IMG/VR virus record: IMGVR_UViG_3300025872_000022
Location: 1-38,049 of that record
DNA length: 38,049 bases
From: a virus
Strand: one strand, 5' to 3'
Each line of letters starts with the position of its first letter. The stretch's first letter is position 1. The notes beneath the pieces were generated by a model. It was not told the origin of the DNA. It did not search any database and saw nothing but the letters and a program-made list of their open reading frames with translations. The translations under genes and the position numbers were made by a program. Shown here piece after piece: positions 25,435 to 31,989 of the stretch.

Positions 25435-26976
25435 TCAAGCACCCATCCAAGATGTTGAAACGGCTCCATTCTGCGCATTACGCCGTTGATTCGTTCGCTC
25501 ATTGTACTCGCGATGCGCAACAGGAAAAGCAAAAGTTACGGCAATTGCGTCAGCGGCATCTGGTGAAGCTAACCCGCGCGCCTTCATTTCCTTTTTACCT
25601 TCCAAGAAGATAGTTCCCGCCGAGTTGGGCTTCTTCATTGGACCGACCAAATCCGCTTTTAAAAGTCTATCCTGCGGCAAACTAGCCGACTTAAGCCAAT
25701 CACGCAGGGCTCCCCAAATCTCAGCGCGTTTATTGCCCCACATCACAGGGTTCTTGGCTTTCCAACCAAAGTTCACCCCGCGAACTTTATACTTCTGCTC
25801 GGTTAGTCTGTCAAGGATGCCATACCCAAGCCCGCCTTCATCAATCACGGTCAAAGCTGGTCGATACTCTTCAATGGCATCAATAACGTGTCCGACTGTA
25901 GTCATGGTATCGTCACCACGAAACCGTTTAATGGCAACAATGTCACGCCCTCGACGCACAGCAATTACTGTGCTGTCCATGCCGCCCCGAGCGGGGTCAA
26001 CCCCCACAATCACAGGCGCAGTCATGTCCTTGTACTGCGGACGCTTCATGGCGTCATCGACGATGTGAGGACTGATAAACTGGTCTTGTCCGCTCTTGGG
26101 GAAATCCCCATAAACTTCAACCCGAGCTTCGTCCGAGTCTTCACCGTACTCCGCAATGATCTGCTCGTAAATCGACTTATCAGTACCTTCAACGGTTCTG
26201 GCGTCAATTTTTTCAGATTCCCAAAAATCGCGTTTATTACCGTCCACAGCTTCATAAAAATAGCCTGTGTTCCGTCGTCCGTTGGAAAACGCAAACCAAT
26301 ACCTATCGAGAATGTTTTCAGTAAAGAAGCCCGCTGCAACTGACCAAATACCATCGGGGATACCGCTGGCCTCGTCGAAGATCACCATCATGCCGTCCAT
26401 ATTATGGACACCAGCATAAGCATCTGGGTTTTCTTCACTCCACAGCTTCCCCTCGGCACCCCAATATCGAGTACCTTTCTTAAGGTCACGCTCGACCAGT
26501 TCGGTCAACCAGTTGGCCGGGTTCAGGCTTGTAGCCGTGGGTTCCCACCAGTGAGCATTGATCGCCATTGTCACCCATTTAGTCAACTCACCCCACGTCA
26601 CTTTCCGCAACTGGTTCTCACTGTTGGCCGATACGATGACAGAACTACCTATCCGAGTAGTCAGCATCCACAGGATCAGCCAACTAACCAGTGCGGACTT
26701 ACCAACCCCTCGACCAGACGAAACAGCCCTGCGCAGCGCTTCAATCAGGTCACCCTCGGTCAACTTACCCCGATTCTCCTTGATGAAGTCTCGGATGCGC
26801 CGCAGCGTCCTACGCTGCCATGATCTAGGGGCTTTGAAATGCTCAAGTGGGGTGTTCTTCTGCCCCCACGGAAACGCAAACAACACGAACGCTTCAGGAT
26901 CGTCCTTGATCGCAGGTGACCACAACTGTGACATCAGCAGTTGCTCCTCCTCGGGACTGTATCTCATTTTCTGCAA
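25435..26976 (-). CDS. terL: Terminase large subunit
   Basis: A 513-aa packaging motor. ATPase: Walker A-like SGRGVGKSA (87-95), Walker B VIFDEA with D201-E202. Nuclease: VDPARGG (D327), VIDEGG (D379-E380), SPDAADAI (D473, D476). It cleaves concatemers and pumps DNA through the portal. The start could be TTG 26976, six bases after GGAG, or ATG 26967, whose spacing to that site (15 nt) is too long; I favour TTG. It begins one base after the TerS stop. Headful or cos packaging cannot be decided. Confidence 0.92.
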   Translation of the reverse strand: MQKMRYSPEEEQLLMSQLWSPAIKDDPEAFVLFAFPWGQKNTPLEHFKAPRSWQRRTLRRIRDFIKENRGKLTEGDLIEALRRAVSSGRGVGKSALVSWLILWMLTTRIGSSVIVSANSENQLRKVTWGELTKWVTMAINAHWWEPTATSLNPANWLTELVERDLKKGTRYWGAEGKLWSEENPDAYAGVHNMDGMMVIFDEASGIPDGIWSVAAGFFTENILDRYWFAFSNGRRNTGYFYEAVDGNKRDFWESEKIDARTVEGTDKSIYEQIIAEYGEDSDEARVEVYGDFPKSGQDQFISPHIVDDAMKRPQYKDMTAPVIVGVDPARGGMDSTVIAVRRGRDIVAIKRFRGDDTMTTVGHVIDAIEEYRPALTVIDEGGLGYGILDRLTEQKYKVRGVNFGWKAKNPVMWGNKRAEIWGALRDWLKSASLPQDRLLKADLVGPMKKPNSAGTIFLEGKKEMKARGLASPDAADAIAVTFAFPVAHREYNERTNQRRNAQNGAVSTSWMGA

Positions 26977-26977
26977 G

Positions 26978-27547
26978 TCACTCTCCCTCGTCCGTCAATC
27001 TCGGGGTCACATCCACCACTTCAGCTTCAATCACCCTAGCCTGCGCCTGCGCAAGAGCCTCGGTAATCGAGATTGTTCCACCCACTTCAATCTGCCTAGT
27101 TTCCCCGTACCGCTTACGATTGTGTGCGCCCATAAGCCACTTTCGCGTATCAATGCGCAACTTGTCTCGGTTAACTGTGTCATTCGATGTTGGATCAATC
27201 GCGCCTATCCCATCAGCAATCTCAAGGATCTCCCCGGCCAAGAACTCAGTGCGCATCTCCTGCGCTTCTTTGAACCGTTCATGGCGAATCGGGTCACGTT
27301 TAATCCAGCGCAAAAAATCCTCGTACGACACAAGTCGATGGTCGTCTTCGATGAGGGATTGCAGGGATCGGCCCCGGTAAACGTCTTCAATTACCCGCTC
27401 GAATATTTGCTCATATTCGACATGGCGAAGGGCTTTGGACTCCGCAGGGAGCCTTGGGGGTTTGGGGTCTGGGCACGACAGCCAGTTTGGAAGAGATTGA
27501 TCACTGGCGACAACCGTGCCTACAGGCTGAGAGTTTCCTTGCTCCAT
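26978..27547 (-). CDS. terS: Terminase small subunit
   Basis: A 189-aa protein. The middle is helical (SYEDFLRWIKRDPIRHERFK), followed by a segment (RDKLRIDTRKWLMGAHNRKR) typical of phage small terminases with a DNA-binding N-terminus and an oligomerisation core. The C-terminus (TPRLTDEGE) is acidic. It recognises the packaging site and recruits TerL. I chose ATG 27547: the frame stays open to 27721, but that stretch overlaps repeats and is not protein-like. The Shine-Dalgarno is weak at 27547. First gene of the leftward late block. Confidence 0.82.
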   Translation of the reverse strand: MEQGNSQPVGTVVASDQSLPNWLSCPDPKPPRLPAESKALRHVEYEQIFERVIEDVYRGRSLQSLIEDDHRLVSYEDFLRWIKRDPIRHERFKEAQEMRTEFLAGEILEIADGIGAIDPTSNDTVNRDKLRIDTRKWLMGAHNRKRYGETRQIEVGGTISITEALAQAQARVIEAEVVDVTPRLTDEGE

Positions 27548-27798
27548 AGTGCTGTCGATGTTAGCACGGTTGTTAAATTTGTGGAATACAAGGATTGATT
27601 GATTACATGACCCCACTGGGTTTTTACTTTTGAAAAAATTTTCAGAATTCTCGTGGTGCTTACGTAGCCGAACCAGCGACCCAGCGGGCCCTACCCCACC
27701 CCCATCAACCCCAAGAATCACAAAACCCAGTGAGTCAAAAACCCGATGGGTAGGCGATAAACAGTAGAACCAATGGGTTTGATTAGATTTTGAGTATC

Positions 27799-27825
27799 TG
27801 GGTTCAATGGGTCATTGGAACCCAG
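27799..27825. repeat. Near-perfect inverted repeat in control region
   Basis: CTGGGTTCAATG (27799-27810) and CATTGGAACCCAG (27813-27825) form a 12-bp stem with one bulged G and a minimal loop. Each arm contains an operator half-site. It could be a binding site for a dimeric regulator or a cruciform. Confidence 0.6.
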
Positions 27826-27835
27826 TGGACTAGAC

Positions 27836-27861
27836 ACAATGGGTTAATAGTCACCCATTGT
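27836..27861. repeat. Perfect 9-bp inverted repeat in control region
   Basis: ACAATGGGT (27836-27844) and ACCCATTGT (27853-27861) are perfect inverted copies around an 8-nt centre, consistent with a paired operator. Confidence 0.7.
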
Positions 27862-28077
27862 TCCCGTGCTTTTGGGTCAAACGTGCTCATGTTCCCAATG
27901 AAACGGGAGACAGCGACATAAAAGCCTTTCCCGCGCGCGCGAACCCTTGACTCAATACGATTTTTAAACAGTCTTTTAATCCGAGAATCTTTTAATCGCA
28001 TGCCCTTATCTTCTAGGCTTGTTGTCACCGTTCTGTTAAACTGCGGGAACACAGACACACTGAAGAAAGAAGAAACA

Positions 28078-28608
28078 ATGAGAAACCGACAAGCAATTGA
28101 AGATGCCGTTTACGACGCATTCCCCGCGATGGATATGTCCGAAATTGAGCGTATGGATACGGACAAACTCGAATGGCTTTTGGAAGTACGACAAGGGAAA
28201 CGTAAAGACCCGGTTGCGATAAATGATCAGAAATTAGGACGCCCGCGCAAACAGAAAACCGGCGTAGTTTGGTCAAAAATTGGCGCGGGTTATGAATTGC
28301 GCGACGGTGTGTTGGTTTATGTTGAACACTGGCGCACATCGAACGAAGCCGGAGACGCCGTGCGCGAATATGTGACTGCATGCGGAGATCGGGTTAGCTA
28401 TGACGGGCGCACCGTTGCAGCGTCCCGACTAAAACACTTTTTACAAACTGGCGAATGGGTGAAGCGAGTGCCTGCACCCACTCGATACCGCGCCCGCGTG
28501 CGCACCACTGGCGGGCTGATACACATTGGCTACTTTGCAACCCGAGAAGAACGGGACGCAGCCGTTTTTGCTTACAAACTAGGGATTTTTCCCAATGGGT
28601 TAAAATAA
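28078..28608 (+). CDS. AT-hook plus AP2-like DNA-binding protein
   Basis: A 176-aa basic protein. Residues 54-58 are an AT-hook core (GRPRK). The C-terminus from about 136 to 170 (YRARVRTTGG, then IHIGYFATREERDAAV) matches the AP2/ERF-type fold that phages often attach to HNH nucleases, here without an HNH motif. The N-terminal 50 residues are helical. It is flanked by ACCCANTGGGT clusters (27611-27861 and 28590-28633), so it may be their ligand; that is inference. ATG 28078 follows AGAAAGAAGAAAC, a weak but usable ribosome site. First gene of the rightward arm. Confidence 0.7.
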   Translation: MRNRQAIEDAVYDAFPAMDMSEIERMDTDKLEWLLEVRQGKRKDPVAINDQKLGRPRKQKTGVVWSKIGAGYELRDGVLVYVEHWRTSNEAGDAVREYVTACGDRVSYDGRTVAASRLKHFLQTGEWVKRVPAPTRYRARVRTTGGLIHIGYFATREERDAAVFAYKLGIFPNGLK

Positions 28609-28633
28609 CCCTTGACATTTGAACCCAGTGGGA
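28590..28633 (+). promoter_or_regulatory. Two operator-like sites bracketing a -35 box
   Basis: TCCCAATGGGT (28590-28600) and ACCCAGTGGGA (28623-28633) each differ from ACCCANTGGGT by one base. They are 33 bp apart centre to centre, about three helical turns. The second fills the promoter spacer, so a bound protein would block RNA polymerase. Confidence 0.6.
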
Positions 28634-28639
28634 TATACT
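28612..28639 (+). promoter_or_regulatory. Consensus-like sigma-70 promoter for the accessory operon
   Basis: TTGACA at 28612-28617 and TATACT at 28634-28639 with a 16-bp spacer. Transcription would start about 28646-28647, which puts the start at or next to the ATG of a 15-codon micro-ORF. The spacer contains an operator-like palindrome, so repression seems likely. Confidence 0.75.
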
Positions 28640-28646
28640 TCTTCAC

Positions 28647-28694
28647 ATGGCAGCACAAAACGTAAAAGTGACATTAAAGGACCCAACACTATGA
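28647..28694 (+). CDS. Possible leaderless 15-aa leader peptide
   Basis: ATG 28647 begins MAAQNVKVTLKDPTL and ends with TGA at 28692-28694, overlapping the start of the 68-aa gene (ATGA). The predicted transcription start is 7 nt after the -10 box, at the A of this ATG, so the mRNA would be leaderless. It contains the next gene's AAAGGA. Its reality is uncertain, but coupling geometry and promoter position fit. Confidence 0.4.
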   Translation: MAAQNVKVTLKDPTL

Positions 28695-28897
28695 AAACCC
28701 AAACTATCCACACCTCTGGTCGATATTCAGCATGCGTTCATCCCGTCGCTGGATTAATTGTCCAATCTACCAAAAAGAACGGGGGTGTCCGACTTTGCCC
28801 CGATCATCCTCAATTCGAGCAATATCTCGAATGCTTCAAAACCGCAATTGATGCCACTGAAGCGGACGCTATCTGCCGTGCTCTGATTAATCAGTAA
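28691..28897 (+). CDS. Small unknown protein of the accessory operon
   Basis: A 68-aa protein with two Cys (SACVHPVAG, RLCPDHPQ) and a helical C-terminus (CFKTAIDATEADAICRAL). No family recognised. AAAGGA sits 11 nt before ATG 28691; an upstream in-frame extension to 28619 crosses the promoter and is unlikely. First robust gene downstream of the 28612 promoter, so probably made very early. Confidence 0.6.
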   Translation: MKTQTIHTSGRYSACVHPVAGLIVQSTKKNGGVRLCPDHPQFEQYLECFKTAIDATEADAICRALINQ

Positions 28898-28907
28898 AGG
28901 AACCATT

Positions 28908-29084
28908 ATGCCGATACCAAAGATAAGCGCCTCGAAAATCCCGCTTGAAGGGTGGGTCGCAAATATATGGGTGGAAACATTAAAACAATGGTTCCCCATG
29001 TCAGGTTCACCCGTATTTAAAACGCCCGACGCCGCGTTATGGTGGGCAAGTGACGAATTAAAAAGCTGGCCACCTGAAAAGTAA
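28908..29084 (+). CDS. 58-aa Trp-rich small protein
   Basis: A short gene with AAAGGAACC before its ATG (28908) and TAA at 29082-29084. It is Trp- and Pro-rich (EGWVANIWVETLKQWF, ALWWASDELKSWPPEK), soluble rather than membrane in character. It lies 10 nt after the preceding gene and shares its ribosome-site style (AAAGGAACC). Function unknown; the size and position fit early host-takeover peptides. Confidence 0.6.
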   Translation: MPIPKISASKIPLEGWVANIWVETLKQWFPMSGSPVFKTPDAALWWASDELKSWPPEK

Positions 29085-29097
29085 AGGAACCAACACT

Positions 29098-29229
29098 ATG
29101 AATAAACACTCGCAAGGGTGGCGCGAATCGAACACGGAACCCGGGCCACCCGTTATCACTCAAATTATCGGAACACTAGCAACGGCGCTTGTTTTGTACT
29201 TTTTCTTTTTTGTTCTTTTTTCTCTGTAA
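29098..29229 (+). CDS. 43-aa single-TM small protein
   Basis: After AAAGGAACC, ATG 29098 opens 43 codons ending with TAA at 29227-29229. The N-terminal 20 residues are polar, and residues about 22-43 form one hydrophobic helix with a run of Phe (LVLYFFFFVLFSL), so it is a predicted inner-membrane protein. The DNA encoding the TM segment and the next ribosome site is duplicated at 29661-29732. Unknown function. Confidence 0.6.
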   Translation: MNKHSQGWRESNTEPGPPVITQIIGTLATALVLYFFFFVLFSL

Positions 29230-29249
29230 CCCGTAAAGGATTAATTATG
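29162..29249 (+). repeat. Direct repeat, copy 1 (TM segment and gene leader)
   Basis: From AAATTATC to AATTATG this segment matches 29661-29732 apart from a few substitutions and a 16-nt internal extra stretch (near TACTTTTTCTTTTTTG). It includes the C-terminal coding part of the 43-aa protein and the TAAAGG ribosome site of the next gene. Confidence 0.8.
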
Positions 29250-29432
29250 TCAAGTTGGCATCAAGAAAAAGCCGGTATGCCGGTGTTGTATCACGCTACT
29301 TTGTGGACGGCATACAATCCTCGGGGGCACCTTTCTGTAATGCGGTTTTTAACGGCCGAAGAATGCATGCGGTATTGCGAGAAAACCGGCGATGTAGCGC
29401 TTCCGCCCACTATTGCAAGGGTGAAGCCATGA
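29247..29432 (+). CDS. 61-aa unknown protein
   Basis: A 61-aa protein (starting SSWHQEKAGMPVLYHATLW) with mixed secondary structure and no recognised motif. GTAAAGG precedes ATG 29247. TGA overlaps the next ATG at 29429, so the two are coupled. Confidence 0.55.
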   Translation: MSSWHQEKAGMPVLYHATLWTAYNPRGHLSVMRFLTAEECMRYCEKTGDVALPPTIARVKP

Positions 29433-29662
29433 ACCGATATCTGCCCGTCGAAGGATCGGACCTTCATACCATCGAACCCGTAAATAATGTTTTTCGCGTC
29501 GCGGGGATTATCAGAAGTCCTCTTCAATTAATCAGCATCACGTGGGAAGTCGATAACCCGACGGGCAGTGGATCGACCGAGTGTGAAGCATGGCGCGGGC
29601 AGTACGAACTTGACAGCTTGATCCGCGCGGGCTACCGCGTATTGAAGGTAACCATTGTTTAA
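29429..29662 (+). CDS. 77-aa unknown protein
   Basis: A 77-aa protein with a beta-rich centre (FRVAGIIRSPLQLISITWEV) and no recognised family. It starts on an ATGA overlap with the previous gene; no independent Shine-Dalgarno is obvious, so translation probably depends on coupling. It ends just before the second copy of the 29162 repeat. Confidence 0.5.
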   Translation: MNRYLPVEGSDLHTIEPVNNVFRVAGIIRSPLQLISITWEVDNPTGSGSTECEAWRGQYELDSLIRAGYRVLKVTIV

Positions 29663-29732
29663 ATTATCAGAACACTAGCAACGGCACTCGTTTTGTTCTT
29701 TTTTCTCTGTAACCCGTAAAGGCTTAATTATG
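29661..29732 (+). repeat. Direct repeat, copy 2
   Basis: Copy of 29162-29249 without the 16-nt stretch. Here it no longer encodes the TM protein and serves as the leader and ribosome site of the 124-aa gene. A third fragment, TTGTTTAAATTATC, shared with 29655-29668, occurs at 30114-30127 before the 97-aa gene. Confidence 0.75.
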
Positions 29733-30104
29733 AAGACCCAGCTTATCAATCAAATAGCAGAAAAGATCCGTTCCTTCGGGTACGACGTTTATTTAAGCAA
29801 TGACAAGCGGCACGGCTTCTATACCGACGGGAAACGGGTCGTTTCTTTTGGTGGACATTGGAACTTTTTCGTCGACTTCTCGGGCAACTATGCACCGACT
29901 AAAACATCCGGTACTGGGTGGGGCATCGCAAGAGAACAATCCGACATCACGCAAGAGCAAGCCGAAAAATACATAAAAGCCAATGCGCCACGGTGGACCG
30001 GCAACATAGATCCAATTTACATTACCCCCGAGCAACACTTAAAAACCTACGGCAAATCGAGCGGGTACTCAAAATTTGAACCCGCGACGGTTACCGCGTA
30101 TTGA
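29730..30104 (+). CDS. Conserved phage protein of unknown function
   Basis: A 124-aa protein with an alternating aromatic-rich beta region (HGFYTDGKRVVSFGGHWNFF) and a helical C-terminal part (ITQEQAEKYIKANAP, ITPEQHLKTYGKSS). I recognise it only as a type present in several phage accessory operons. GTAAAGG precedes ATG 29730, within a repeated leader. Confidence 0.6.
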   Translation: MKTQLINQIAEKIRSFGYDVYLSNDKRHGFYTDGKRVVSFGGHWNFFVDFSGNYAPTKTSGTGWGIAREQSDITQEQAEKYIKANAPRWTGNIDPIYITPEQHLKTYGKSSGYSKFEPATVTAY

Positions 30105-30139
30105 ATATAACCCTTGTTTAAATTATCGAAGGTTTGACT

Positions 30140-30433
30140 ATGATTGACCTGCTTAAACTGAAAGCCGATGAAGCCGAGCGAATCGCATATTCCGAAGGTT
30201 TCACAATGGCTGCGGAATTATTCGCGCGAATCGCGAAACTTGAAGCCGAGCGAGAATCACTACTCGATCAGGTGGACGTTTTGCGATACACGGCGGACGA
30301 TTACAGAGAATTTTTCAATGCGTGCTTCGACCGATTGTCGGATCGGCACTTCTATCCATCGATCGCATCCGATCACGACAAGCAGCAAATTTTCGATGCT
30401 ATAGAGCGTGGCGAAAAGCGAGAGACGCAGTAA
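30140..30433 (+). CDS. 97-aa coiled-coil protein
   Basis: A 97-aa protein dominated by charged helices (LLKLKADEAERIAYSEGF, then IAKLEAERESLLDQVDVL) that look like a coiled coil. ATG 30140 is preferred to the upstream in-frame TTG (30134) because GAAGG then has good spacing. Unknown function. Confidence 0.55.
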   Translation: MIDLLKLKADEAERIAYSEGFTMAAELFARIAKLEAERESLLDQVDVLRYTADDYREFFNACFDRLSDRHFYPSIASDHDKQQIFDAIERGEKRETQ

Positions 30434-30439
30434 AAAGAT

Positions 30440-30640
30440 ATGACTTGGAAAGTAGAAAGTTTTGTATCTGATATGGGCTACCTTGTACAACACATAGTAC
30501 CTATTGATGACCTATACGAGCATGTCCTCCTGCCGAGTTGCTGGTGCGATCCAACTATTGACGAGGAAGACTTTATTGCTACCCATAACAGCGCAGACCA
30601 TCGGGAACAATTTGAAACTAACCAAAGGAAAAAGACATGA
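30440..30640 (+). CDS. 66-aa acidic unknown protein
   Basis: A 66-aa acidic protein (IDDLYEHVLLPSCWCDPTID) with two Cys in a CWC motif. No family recognised. It starts 6 nt after the previous stop, and its TGA overlaps the next ATG at 30637. Confidence 0.5.
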   Translation: MTWKVESFVSDMGYLVQHIVPIDDLYEHVLLPSCWCDPTIDEEDFIATHNSADHREQFETNQRKKT

Positions 30641-30843
30641 AAACACTTATTGCAAACATGAAGCACGCGGCACGCAACCATGAAAGCGTTCACATTGGCG
30701 GTGGGCTCTTTTCCCCCGAGGAGTTGCTAGACGCAGCAAAACAATTCGAGGCACTTAAAACAGCGGCGCTTGCAGCACTCGAAGAACCATGCGAAGGCGG
30801 CGCGCTACTGCGCCAAGCACTGCGAAGGATTGATGAAAAATGA
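30637..30843 (+). CDS. 68-aa helical unknown protein
   Basis: A 68-aa protein with two predicted helices (SPEELLDAAKQFEALKTA and ALLRQALRRIDEK). No family recognised. AAAGGAAAAAGAC precedes ATG 30637. Its TGA overlaps a 24-codon ORF (ATGA), continuing a chain of coupled small genes. Confidence 0.55.
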   Translation: MKTLIANMKHAARNHESVHIGGGLFSPEELLDAAKQFEALKTAALAALEEPCEGGALLRQALRRIDEK

Positions 30844-30914
30844 TAGCTGCCGCATGCATTGCCCTGCTCGGGCTAATAATCCTCCCAATAATTTCCGATT
30901 TTCTAGACTTATGA
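30840..30914 (+). CDS. 24-aa hydrophobic micro-protein
   Basis: A 24-codon ORF joined to both neighbours by ATGA overlaps: ATG 30840 over the previous TGA, and TGA 30912-30914 over the next ATG. It begins MIAAACIALLGLII and is almost wholly hydrophobic, one transmembrane helix with an acidic end. GAAGGA lies 11 nt upstream. The double overlap and TM-like composition favour a real peptide, perhaps a membrane regulator of lysis or exclusion; function unknown. Confidence 0.5.
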   Translation: MIAAACIALLGLIILPIISDFLDL

Positions 30915-31198
30915 ATAACGCACAAAACCCCGTTTCAAATAGCTTCGCTGCGCGACTGCTTGAGACAATGCACAGACTGAACCTTAATGAGGCACGCGCT
31001 GCAGACTACTTCGGAGTTCCCGTGTTCACTCTTCGCAAGTGGTGCAAAGGTCAACGTGAACCGAGTGCCGTGGCGTTTCGCTTACTCGACGTGCTAGGTA
31101 TGATCGAGGCACTGGCTCCCGCTCTTCATGAATCGTTTTTACCGCCAGTTGAACAACCAACTCCGCGCAAACGGGGTCGGCAAGTAGTGCAGAATTAA
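30911..31198 (+). CDS. HTH transcriptional regulator-like protein
   Basis: A 95-aa protein. Residues about 15-45 (LNLNEARAADYFGVPVFTLRKW) look like a helix-turn-helix where the recognition helix is VPVFTLRKWCKG, followed by a helical region and a basic Pro/Arg/Lys tail. Such small HTH proteins are common phage operon regulators. ATG 30911 overlaps the micro-protein stop. Target unknown; a role on the ACCCANTGGGT sites is possible but untested. Confidence 0.65.
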   Translation: MNNAQNPVSNSFAARLLETMHRLNLNEARAADYFGVPVFTLRKWCKGQREPSAVAFRLLDVLGMIEALAPALHESFLPPVEQPTPRKRGRQVVQN

Positions 31199-31230
31199 TC
31201 CAAACCGAAAAATCCGATTACGTGGAGACG

Positions 31231-31278
31231 AGAAGCAATGACCAGAGATGACATTATCCGTATGGCGCGGGAAGCTGG
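31231..31278 (+). repeat. Direct repeat, first gene-start copy
   Basis: AGAAGCAATGACCAGAGATG and the following bases to 31278 are repeated at 31521-31568 with two mismatches. The repeat spans the ribosome region and the first codons of the 97-aa gene. Confidence 0.85.
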
Positions 31279-31531
31279 ATTCGTTAACCTCTCAGACCAA
31301 TATTGGGATTGCACCACGGAAGGCATTGGACGTTTCGCCGCCCTCGTTGCAGAAGCCGATAAAAAAGACGCAGATCGTTATAGATGGTTAAGGGATAACA
31401 ACGCTAGTTTTTCGTGGAACCCGTCGAAATATGACAAAGAAACAATTAGTGGTTTTGCAGCCTTTGGTACTGGCTATATCGGATTTGAGTTTGAAGCTGC
31501 GATTGACAAAGCAATGGGGAAGAAGCAATGA
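31238..31531 (+). CDS. 97-aa phage protein with repeated N-terminal module
   Basis: Its N-terminus MTRDDIIRMAREAG is a common module of small phage proteins, followed by RFAALVAEADKKDADRYRWL and a C-terminal FEAAIDKAM segment. These modules are combined variably in phage accessory proteins of unknown function. GGAGACGAGAAG precedes the ATG. The stop overlaps the next gene, which begins with the same module. Confidence 0.65.
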   Translation: MTRDDIIRMAREAGFVNLSDQYWDCTTEGIGRFAALVAEADKKDADRYRWLRDNNASFSWNPSKYDKETISGFAAFGTGYIGFEFEAAIDKAMGKKQ

Positions 31532-31568
31532 CCAGAGATGACATTATCCGCATGGCGCGGGAGGCTGG
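31521..31568 (+). repeat. Direct repeat, second gene-start copy
   Basis: Second copy of the 48-bp gene-start repeat (see 31231-31278), indicating tandem duplication or recombination of modules in this operon. Confidence 0.85.
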
Positions 31569-31728
31569 CATACGAGACTGCACATGTAATGCGGCTTTGG
31601 GATGCCTTAAACGCTTCGCCGCCCTAGTCGCAGCTGCCGAGCGTGAGGCTCGTAAGAAAATGCGCGATGACATTGAAAAAAAATTCGACGGGCAAGATTT
31701 TTTAGCAGCCATCAGAGCAAGGGAGTGA
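31528..31728 (+). CDS. 66-aa paralogue of the preceding protein
   Basis: It shares MTRDDIIRMAREAG and FAALVAAAEREA with the 97-aa protein upstream but has a CTCNAALGC centre and a different charged C-terminus. It starts on an ATGA overlap. The two genes probably arose by duplication of a shared 5' module. Function unknown. Confidence 0.65.
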   Translation: MTRDDIIRMAREAGIRDCTCNAALGCLKRFAALVAAAEREARKKMRDDIEKKFDGQDFLAAIRARE

Positions 31729-31731
31729 AAA

Positions 31732-31989
31732 ATGATTGACAAAATTTTCGAGCGCATCCTGAAAGAAAAGCAGGACGAAATTGACCTACTGAAAGCCAAA
31801 GAGGCGAGTTCAAATAAAGCGTGGGAAAGGCATGTTAAACAGTACGAAGATCTTGTTCAAGCCGCATTCATGGCGCTGGATAACGACTCTCCAGAGTGCC
31901 ATTTCCACCTAAAGCAGGTTTTAGTTAAACAGGGCTGGTGCACGATGTGCGAATGCAGTCCATGCGAATGTGAGGGGCAATATGACTGA
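31732..31989 (+). CDS. 85-aa protein with Cys-rich tail
   Basis: A helical charged N-terminal half (KIFERILKEKQDEIDLLKAK) and a C-terminal cluster WCTMCECSPCECEG with five Cys, which could bind a metal (zinc). GGGAGTG precedes ATG 31732. The 3' end overlaps the next gene by 8 nt. No known family. Confidence 0.6.
   Translation: MIDKIFERILKEKQDEIDLLKAKEASSNKAWERHVKQYEDLVQAAFMALDNDSPECHFHLKQVLVKQGWCTMCECSPCECEGQYD

Larger units (their letters stand above)
27548..28077. promoter_or_regulatory. Inter-arm control region with ACCCANTGGGT operators
   Basis: This 530-bp gap separates the leftward late block from the rightward accessory operon. It holds at least six copies of a palindrome-like ACCCANTGGGT with one or two mismatches: 27611-27621, 27725-27735, 27741-27751, 27768-27778, 27820-27830 and 27834-27844, plus half sites at 27805-27812 and 27853-27860. 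Two inverted repeats lie within it: CTGGGTTCAATG with CATTGGAACCCAG (27799-27825) and ACAATGGGT 27836-27844 with ACCCATTGT 27853-27861. Near the TerS side is a segment rich in G (minus strand) and a GAATTCTGAAAATTTTTTC tract that may be a packaging site. I find no convincing sigma-70 promoter for the late block, so it may need an activator. Confidence 0.6.

Noticed and set aside
26558-27598. Plus-strand open frame of 346 codons across both terminase genes
   Set aside because: It overlaps two well-supported genes on the other strand and shows no protein-like motif.
27804-28058. Minus-strand frame of 84 codons in the inter-arm control region
   Set aside because: It runs through the operator repeats and ends beside the AP2 gene leader. 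The ribosome site is poorly spaced and nothing recognisable is encoded. A shorter start at 28001 (65 codons) is not excluded.
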